64,000 nt of DNA from Erythrobacter sp. CCH5-A1 (GTDB lineage Bacteria; Pseudomonadota; Alphaproteobacteria; Sphingomonadales; Sphingomonadaceae): contig NZ_LSKQ01000203.1 of assembly GCF_001557115.1 (NCBI RefSeq), forward strand, positions 1 to 64,000, written 5' to 3'. The notes beneath the pieces were generated by a model, which ran no database searches, was not told the DNA's origin, and worked only from the letters and a program-made list of their open reading frames with translations. The translations under genes were made by a program, and so were the position numbers. This document shows positions 58,837 to 64,000 of this stretch, piece after piece; the first letter of the stretch is position 1; every line of letters begins with the position of its first letter.

Positions 58837-61179
58837 CTAGGCGTTCAGCTGGCGCTGGTAGCCTGCCCCGTCGCGCAGCAGCCCGGCCACTGCATCGGCC
58901 GCAACCGGCCTCGAGAACAGGTATCCCTGGATGTTCTGGCACCCCTCGCGCTCCAGCACTTCGAACTGGGCCACGTCTTCCACCCCCTCCGCCAGCGTTT
59001 CCATCCCGAGCGCGGCGGCCAGTGTGGTGATCGCGCGGATCACTGCATGGCTATTGCCGCTGGTGCCCAGATCCTCGACGAAGCTCTTGTCGATCTTGAC
59101 CTTGTCGAAGGGGAAGGAGCGCAGGTAGCTCAAGGAGGAATAGCCAGTCCCGAAATCGTCGAGCGCGATGCGCACGCCGAGATTGCGCAGCGAGTGCAGC
59201 GTCGCGAGCGTCTGGTCGACATCGGCGATGAAGATGCTCTCGGTGATCTCCAGCTCCAGCCGCCGGGCAGGCAACCCGCTTGCGGACAGGGCCGACAGGA
59301 CGGTCGCCGCAATGCCGTTGGCGGCAAACTGCTTGGGCGAGACATTCACCGCGACCGAAACGTTGCTGGGCCATGTGCTGGCCTGATGGCAGGCTTCGCG
59401 CAGCACCCATTCGCCGATCGGAATGATGAGACCGGTTTCCTCCGCCAGCGAGATGAACTCGACCGGGTTGACGCGCCCACGCACCGGGTGGTTCCAGCGG
59501 ATCAGCGCCTCGAAACCGGTCAGGCGCTTTTCGGCGAGGCTGTAGAGCGGCTGGAAGTGCAGCTCGAACCCGCCCTCCTTGATCGCCGCGCGAAGATCGA
59601 GCTCGAGCTGGCGGCGCTGGCGGGCCGCTTCGTCGAGCCCCGGTTCGAAGAAGTGGTAGGTTGCCTTGCCCTCGTGCTTGGCGCGGTAAAGTGCAAGATC
59701 GGCATTCTTCATCAGGGTGATGCCGTCCACCCCGTCGCCCGGGGCGACGGCGATGCCGATGCTCGCCCCGCAGGCGGCATGCTGGCCGTTCACGGTGATC
59801 GGGCGGTCGAAGCTGCGTTGCAGGCTGTCGGCGATCGTGCCGAGGTTCGCCTTCTCGTCGATGCCATCGATCAGGATCGCGAATTCGTCGCCGCCCAGCC
59901 GGCCGATCAGCGCATCGGGCAGGTCCTCGCGCAGGTGATCGGCCACCATCCGCAGCAGGCTGTCGCCCGCCGGGTGACCGAGTGTGTCGTTGACCATCTT
60001 GAAATCGTCGAGGTCGACATAGGCCACCAGCACCTGCTCGTTTGCGCGCCGGCGGGTCAGGGTATTGGCAAGCTGTTCGGTGAAGAGCTTGCGGTTGGGC
60101 AGTCCGGTCAGACCATCATGCAGGCCGACATGGATGATCTGCCGTTCGCGCTCCTCGATCGCGACGACCATCTGGTTGAAGCTTTCCGCCAGCCGTCCGA
60201 TCTCGTCGTCTGTCTCGACCGCAAGGCTAACCTCGCGCCCCTCGCCGATCATGCGGGTCGCCTCATCGAGCTGCTGGAGCGGTTCGGTGACGGAGCGCGC
60301 GACCTTCCAGCTCATCCCCAGCGCCAGCGCAATCCCGCCGATGGCGAGCGCGACGAGCCACGCCTTGAGGCTGGCATAGGCGGCAAGCGACCGGTCCAGC
60401 TCGTGGCGCAGCACCAGGCGCGGCACGACGCCATCCTCGAGCACCGCCAGATCGGAGGTGTGGTAGAGGAAGCGCTCGCCTTCGACGTCGCGTTCGAACA
60501 CGGTGCGGGACTTCGCTCCGCGCAGCCACCCGGGCTGGCGGCTCGCCTCGCCGACCTCGGCCTCGAGCGCGATCGGCGCAAGTTCCACCAACCGGTCAAG
60601 CTCGGCACGGTCAAGCGGCTGGGCGATCACCAGCCAGCCGATCAGATCGGGCGCCTCGATCGGGGCGGCGGCGGCAAGGGCAAGGCCCTGGCGCGAACGG
60701 ATGATGCCGTGCGTCTCGCCCGCATCGAGCCGGGTCCACAGGCTTTCAGGCGCAGGCACCGCCCCGGCGTCGGCGGCCAGCACCTCGCCATCGAGCGTGA
60801 GGACGAAGGCCGTATCGCTGCGTGCGCGCCCTTCGAGGCTGGCGAGCGCGCTGGCGATCGTCGGCAGATCCCCGGTCGCGACCGCCTCGTGGAAGCCGAA
60901 ATCGCTGGCGAGGACACCGGCCTGATCGCCCATCTGCCCGGCGCGGGACGCGAGAATCTCGTCGAACACCCGGGCATTGGCTTCAAGATCGCGCGCCGCG
61001 CTCGCCTCACCGAAGCGCGCCAAGCCTTCCGCCGCGAGCGTGACGACCACCCCCAGCACCAGCGCGAACAGCCCGGCATAGAGCAGCGCGATGCGCGTGC
61101 GCAGCGATCGCAAGCGCACCGGGCGCAGCCGCGCCAGCGCGGCGAGCGCCGGCGCGCGCGCTGTCAGGGCGCGGCTCAT
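58837..61179 (-). CDS. membrane sensor GGDEF-EAL protein (c-di-GMP turnover)
   Basis: In this 780-residue protein a helix at about 28-50 and a second at about 272-290 enclose a periplasmic sensing domain of about 220 residues. A HAMP-like segment follows. The GGDEF domain has intact G429-G-D-E-F and no clear R-x-x-D inhibitory site, and the EAL domain starts E557-A-L with later N-V-S-P, E-I-T-E-S and D-D-F-G-T-G-Y. Both active sites look complete, so it may make or degrade c-di-GMP; GGDEF-EAL proteins of this layout often act as phosphodiesterases. The start at 61179 overlaps the cupredoxin stop by four bases, tying the sensor to that periplasmic protein. The longer open frame upstream is excluded. 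Confidence 0.88.
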   Translation of the reverse strand: MSRALTARAPALAALARLRPVRLRSLRTRIALLYAGLFALVLGVVVTLAAEGLARFGEASAARDLEANARVFDEILASRAGQMGDQAGVLASDFGFHEAVATGDLPTIASALASLEGRARSDTAFVLTLDGEVLAADAGAVPAPESLWTRLDAGETHGIIRSRQGLALAAAAPIEAPDLIGWLVIAQPLDRAELDRLVELAPIALEAEVGEASRQPGWLRGAKSRTVFERDVEGERFLYHTSDLAVLEDGVVPRLVLRHELDRSLAAYASLKAWLVALAIGGIALALGMSWKVARSVTEPLQQLDEATRMIGEGREVSLAVETDDEIGRLAESFNQMVVAIEERERQIIHVGLHDGLTGLPNRKLFTEQLANTLTRRRANEQVLVAYVDLDDFKMVNDTLGHPAGDSLLRMVADHLREDLPDALIGRLGGDEFAILIDGIDEKANLGTIADSLQRSFDRPITVNGQHAACGASIGIAVAPGDGVDGITLMKNADLALYRAKHEGKATYHFFEPGLDEAARQRRQLELDLRAAIKEGGFELHFQPLYSLAEKRLTGFEALIRWNHPVRGRVNPVEFISLAEETGLIIPIGEWVLREACHQASTWPSNVSVAVNVSPKQFAANGIAATVLSALSASGLPARRLELEITESIFIADVDQTLATLHSLRNLGVRIALDDFGTGYSSLSYLRSFPFDKVKIDKSFVEDLGTSGNSHAVIRAITTLAAALGMETLAEGVEDVAQFEVLEREGCQNIQGYLFSRPVAADAVAGLLRDGAGYQRQLNA

Positions 61180-61817
61180 CGCACGGCCACCTTCAGCTTG
61201 TGCGACTGGCCCGCGCCGGTGACCTGGAGCGCCGAGCTGGTCTCGTTGCCGACCGCGCGCAGCATCGGATGCCACACGGTCACCCGCGCCCCGCCCGCGG
61301 GCACTCCGGTCAGAGTGACATAGCCGTTCTGGTCGGTCTTGCCGGCGAAGGGCGTGTCGGTGACGCGGATATAGCCGCGCATCTGGTCGTGGATGTTGCA
61401 GCCCAGTTTGACACTGCCGGTGATCGGAAATGTCTGGGTGCGGGTCTGATCGCGGCCGTAGAGTTCGATGGTGAAGCGCGCAGCCTTGGAGAAGCTGTAG
61501 ATCGAATGGCGCACCGTATCGAGATTCGGGAAGGCGACCGTGCTGCCCTTGGCGACGATCAGCGTACCGGGAACGAACTGCTGGTCCTTCTGTGCCATCC
61601 CCATCTTCCACGGGAAGCGGATCGGCCCCGCGCCGCCCTTGGCGCTATGCACTTCGACGACAGCGTCGCGCACCGGAACCCCGTCAGCGTCGACCACCTG
61701 CACGCGCAAGCTGGCAGGGGCGGCGGCTGCGGCGATGGCAGTGACCCCGCCGGTGGCCCAGATCACGGGCGCGGCGGCAAGGAACGCGGTGAGGAGACAG
61801 AGGAAGGCGGGGCGCAT
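61176..61817 (-). CDS. exported amicyanin-like cupredoxin (methylamine-utilisation-like)
   Basis: This 213-residue protein has a Sec signal to about residue 34. The cupredoxin domain has type 1 copper ligands His104 (V-R-H-S-I-Y), Cys140, His143 and Met146 in G-C-N-I-H-D-Q-M. The C-x2-H-x2-M loop is the amicyanin spacing. It resembles proteins annotated as methylamine utilisation MauL-like, but no mau genes are nearby. A periplasmic electron-transfer or copper-sensing role is likely. It is divergent from the DUF3034-haemoglobin pair (70-base gap) and overlaps the GGDEF-EAL start by four bases. Confidence 0.82.
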   Translation of the reverse strand: MRPAFLCLLTAFLAAAPVIWATGGVTAIAAAAAPASLRVQVVDADGVPVRDAVVEVHSAKGGAGPIRFPWKMGMAQKDQQFVPGTLIVAKGSTVAFPNLDTVRHSIYSFSKAARFTIELYGRDQTRTQTFPITGSVKLGCNIHDQMRGYIRVTDTPFAGKTDQNGYVTLTGVPAGGARVTVWHPMLRAVGNETSSALQVTGAGQSHKLKVAVR

Positions 61818-61887
61818 GACAGTTGTCTGCCAATAGGGATAATCTATTAAAAAACTGCCGCTGCATGGTTTAGGCAGGTTTTACGAA

Positions 61888-62943
61888 ATGGCGCTAACGA
61901 CGGGCGTAATGATCCTCTCCGCCGCCAGTCTCATCGCAATCGCCAGCGCAGCTGCCCCGGTCTCGGCATCGCCGCCGTCCGCGCCGCCGCCTTACATCGC
62001 CCCGCTGTCCGTGATCGCTGCCGAAGCCCTGCTCGCGCAGGACGAGGACGGGGCAGCCAGCGGCAGCGATCCCGTGCCCGAGCCTGAGCCCGAGCCCGAA
62101 GCACCGCCAGCGCCGGACAAGCCGCCGCGCATCGCCGGGATGGATGTGTTTGCCGGCGGCAAGCTGGTGCTTACCAATGGCGTCACCACAGTCGATGGCG
62201 CCTCGGGCGGAGGCCTTGCGCGCTGGGCGACGATCGGCGGACGGCAGATGAGCGGCGGGATCGGTCTTTCCGCCCATGGCACCGCGATCGAGCTCAAGGA
62301 TTACGGCTGGCGTTCCTACGGCGTGCTGCTGGGGATCGGCGACAGGATCGAGCTGAGCTATGCCCGCGCCGATTTCGATACCCGCGATGTGGGCGCGTTG
62401 CTGGGCATCGGGCAAGGCTATACCTTCAACCTCGACACCTTCGGCGCCAAGCTGCGCGTGGCGGGGGATCTCGTCTACGGCGATACATGGCTGCCGCAGA
62501 TCGCGGTCGGCATCGAGCACAAGCGCAGCCGCGACGGAGCACTGGTCCGCGCGCTGGGGGCCGCCGACAGCGCGGGAACGGACTACACGCTTTCGGCAAC
62601 CAAGCTGTTTCTCGCTCGCAGCCTGCTGGTCAACGCCACGCTGCGCTACACCGAAGCGAACGAGCTCGGGCTGCTGGGCTTCGGTTCGGCATCGGGCGAA
62701 AGCTACAAGCTGCAATTCGAAGGCTCGCTCGGCTACCAGCTTTCGCGCCGTGCGGTGATCGGCGCGGAGTATCGCTCCAAGCCCGACAATCTCGGGCTCG
62801 GCGATGACGACTGGATGGATGTGTTCGCCGCCTTTGCCGTGACCGATCATCTCACGCTGACCGCAGCCTATGTCGACCTCGGTTCGATCGCCACCATTCC
62901 CGATCAGCGCGGCGGATACCTGTCCGCGCAGGTCGCGTTCTGA
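61888..62943 (+). CDS. DUF3034 family outer-membrane-like protein
   Basis: The 351-residue protein has a Sec signal, then a Pro-Glu repeat linker near residues 58-74 (P-E-P-E-P-E-P-E). The DUF3034 region starts A-G-G-K-L-V-L-T-N-G-V-T-T-V-D-G-A-S-G-G-G-L. Many alternating strands follow and the protein ends in Phe (A-Q-V-A-F), consistent with an outer-membrane barrel. The function is unknown. It is followed 18 bases on by the exported truncated haemoglobin and is divergent from the cupredoxin/GGDEF-EAL pair, an arrangement that suggests one functional set. Confidence 0.85.
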   Translation: MALTTGVMILSAASLIAIASAAAPVSASPPSAPPPYIAPLSVIAAEALLAQDEDGAASGSDPVPEPEPEPEAPPAPDKPPRIAGMDVFAGGKLVLTNGVTTVDGASGGGLARWATIGGRQMSGGIGLSAHGTAIELKDYGWRSYGVLLGIGDRIELSYARADFDTRDVGALLGIGQGYTFNLDTFGAKLRVAGDLVYGDTWLPQIAVGIEHKRSRDGALVRALGAADSAGTDYTLSATKLFLARSLLVNATLRYTEANELGLLGFGSASGESYKLQFEGSLGYQLSRRAVIGAEYRSKPDNLGLGDDDWMDVFAAFAVTDHLTLTAAYVDLGSIATIPDQRGGYLSAQVAF

Positions 62944-62961
62944 CCCCGGAGTTTTGCACCA

Positions 62962-63498
62962 ATGCCGATCCTCGCCGTCGCCTCTGCCGTTCTGATGCTG
63001 CTGCAACAGGCCCCGGCAGAGGGCACCGATTGGGACGCCGAATTCGGGGTCGAAGTGAAGCAGCGCGATCCGGTCACGGGCGAGCTGCCGGTCGATCCAT
63101 ACCCCCGGTCGAATGCCAATGCCGGCGCTGTCCCCTACGACAGTGCCGGACTGGTCGCGGATTTCGGCGGGCGCGAGGGGATCGCCCGGATCGCGGTCCG
63201 CACGGTCGAACTGTCCGAGGCAGACCCGCGCATCGCCTCGATTTTCGCCAGCCATGATACGGTGCGGCTGAAGCGCACCCTCAGCGAGCAGTTCTGCTAT
63301 CTGCTCGGCGCCGGGTGCGATTATTCGGGCCGCGACATGCAGGCCGCCCATGCCCAGATGGGCTTGACCAAGGCGGACATGAATGCCCTGGTCGAGAACC
63401 TGCAAGCCGCCATGCGTGAGGCCAACGTGCCCTTCGCAGCGCAGAATCGCCTGCTCGCCAAGCTCGCCCCGATGTCGCGCGATGTGGTGACGCGCTGA
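62962..63498 (+). CDS. exported group 1 truncated haemoglobin
   Basis: In this 178-residue protein a short Sec signal (to about residue 20) and a 45-residue N-terminal extension precede the globin core. The core has F-G-G-R-E-G-I near 68-74, the proximal haem-ligand H130 in A-A-H-A-Q-M-G-L, and the Y-S-G-R-D-M segment before it. The usual distal B10 Tyr (F-Y in family members) is replaced by T-V at 81-82. Two cysteines, C112 and C119, are placed to form a disulfide in the periplasm. It may bind NO, O2 or another ligand, or transfer electrons. It sits 18 bases after DUF3034 with a GGAG at moderate spacing. Confidence 0.85.
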   Translation: MPILAVASAVLMLLQQAPAEGTDWDAEFGVEVKQRDPVTGELPVDPYPRSNANAGAVPYDSAGLVADFGGREGIARIAVRTVELSEADPRIASIFASHDTVRLKRTLSEQFCYLLGAGCDYSGRDMQAAHAQMGLTKADMNALVENLQAAMREANVPFAAQNRLLAKLAPMSRDVVTR

Positions 63499-63713
63499 AC
63501 CTCGGCATGGTTGGCACGGCATAGGGCGACCCGCCTTTGTGAAAGCTTCACCTGCGGCGCGCTTCATTCCCGGTCAGCGCACGGATCGACTCCCGCTCGT
63601 CCGGCCGGGCCAAACGCTCGTTTCGTCACTTGAATTGAAGCTATCGTTTTGGTTACGCTGCCTTAAAGCATGCTGTCTAAATGCAGCAATATCGCCGGGG
63701 CATCGAGTGCTTG

Positions 63714-64000
63714 ATGATGAATGAAGACCATGCGCCAAGGTCGCTTGGGCCGCTTGCCTACCATGAAAGCGTAGTCGCGCATCTGCGGAGCGAAGAGCGG
63801 CACGCGTGGGAATGGTCATCGTCCGGAGCGCTCGCTCAGGAGGTCGGCGATATCCGTGACACCATGTTGCGCGATACCTATCGCCTCGAGCCATCCGGTC
63901 ATCCGCTGGTGTTCGATGCGTGCCGCACCGCCATGTCGCGCTTGGGGATCGAGGCTCCGGTTACGCTCTATCAGGCCCATGATGGCACCATGAACGCGTC
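63714..64000 (+). CDS. probable M48-family metallopeptidase, 5' part
   Basis: An open frame from ATG 63714 (a second ATG follows at once) runs off the window end after 95 codons. The visible N-terminus is soluble and contains P-S-G-H-P-L-V-F-D-A-C and I-E-A-P-V-T-L-Y-Q-A-H-D-G-T-M-N-A-S. This matches the region before the H-E-x-x-H site in M48 peptidases that lack a transmembrane N-terminus. The catalytic motif itself lies beyond the window, so the assignment is tentative. The 215-base gap before it holds only a short GTGAA-AGC-TTCAC dyad at 63539 and AT-rich sequence. Confidence 0.55.
   Translation, partial: MMNEDHAPRSLGPLAYHESVVAHLRSEERHAWEWSSSGALAQEVGDIRDTMLRDTYRLEPSGHPLVFDACRTAMSRLGIEAPVTLYQAHDGTMNA

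Noticed and set aside
58564..61323. Very long plus-strand open frame (over 900 codons) opposite the GGDEF-EAL gene
   Set aside because: Low-complexity Arg/Ala/Gly/Asp-rich translation with no domain; it is a GC-rich shadow of a clearly real gene with intact GGDEF and EAL motifs.
63539..63724. Short plus-strand frame after the haemoglobin gene
   Set aside because: About 60 codons, no ribosome site or recognisable feature, and it runs into the probable M48 start region.
1..64000. tRNA, rRNA, CRISPR arrays, transposases, prophage or integration sites
   Set aside because: None was recognised by eye on either strand; a dedicated scan could still find a small RNA.

Overview
This is a GC-rich, gene-dense chromosomal window, broken by one conspicuous AT-rich intergenic island. 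It holds four TonB-dependent receptors, several Tat/Sec-exported enzymes, a WS/DGAT-type acyltransferase, a TPR-sulfotransferase and many 1-4 base gene overlaps. Together these suggest an alphaproteobacterium of the Sphingomonadales, most likely an Erythrobacter/Porphyrobacter-like member of the Erythrobacteraceae; this is inference from gene content only. I see no rRNA, tRNA, CRISPR array, prophage or insertion sequence. The window opens inside an MFS transporter gene and closes inside a probable M48 peptidase gene. No stretch longer than 300 bases lacks a gene; the longest gap is the 286 bases between 55067 and 55352.

Layout. 1-6085 (+): end of an MFS symporter, then a tightly overlapping operon of YeiH-type permease, glpD, FMN reductase, a RibB homologue with an altered active-site loop, a Tat-exported sulfite oxidase-like molybdoenzyme and a lipoprotein cytochrome c. 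6142-13377 (-): FecI-type sigma, FecR-type anti-sigma, STN-containing TonB receptor, and an autotransporter. 13486-21860: three AraC-family regulators among a ZnuD-like receptor, a frameshifted exported protein of unknown function, a small unknown protein and an outer-membrane protein with a structured leader. 22034-29364: a DUF427 protein, then a minus-strand series holding WS/DGAT, alpha/beta hydrolase, TetR, a lipoprotein formylglycine-generating enzyme, haloalkane dehalogenase, DUF1330 and a membrane-anchored sulfatase.

29465-35608 (-): 5-oxoprolinase with DUF969, DUF979 and DUF2891, read as a 5-oxoproline uptake and hydrolysis unit. 35654-43022: acyl-CoA dehydrogenase, the DUF1800/DUF1501 pair, and an exported M20 peptidase with an amidohydrolase. 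43092-46495: Rieske oxygenase and PYROXD2-like oxidoreductase divergent from a BetI-like regulator. 46492-53068: amino-acid permease coupled to a TonB receptor, a TPR-sulfotransferase, and S-formylglutathione hydrolase. 53084-58139: an exported PLP aminotransferase with a TSUP permease, divergent from a TonB receptor across the AT-rich island. 58200-64000: GNAT acetyltransferase, then a back-to-back set of GGDEF-EAL protein, amicyanin-like cupredoxin, DUF3034 barrel and exported truncated haemoglobin, then the M48 start.

The best candidates for undescribed systems are: (a) the 58837-63498 set, which I read as a periplasmic copper/haem redox or gas-sensing module feeding c-di-GMP turnover; (b) the flavin/sulfite operon with its altered RibB; and (c) the sulfatase operon that carries its own exported FGE.
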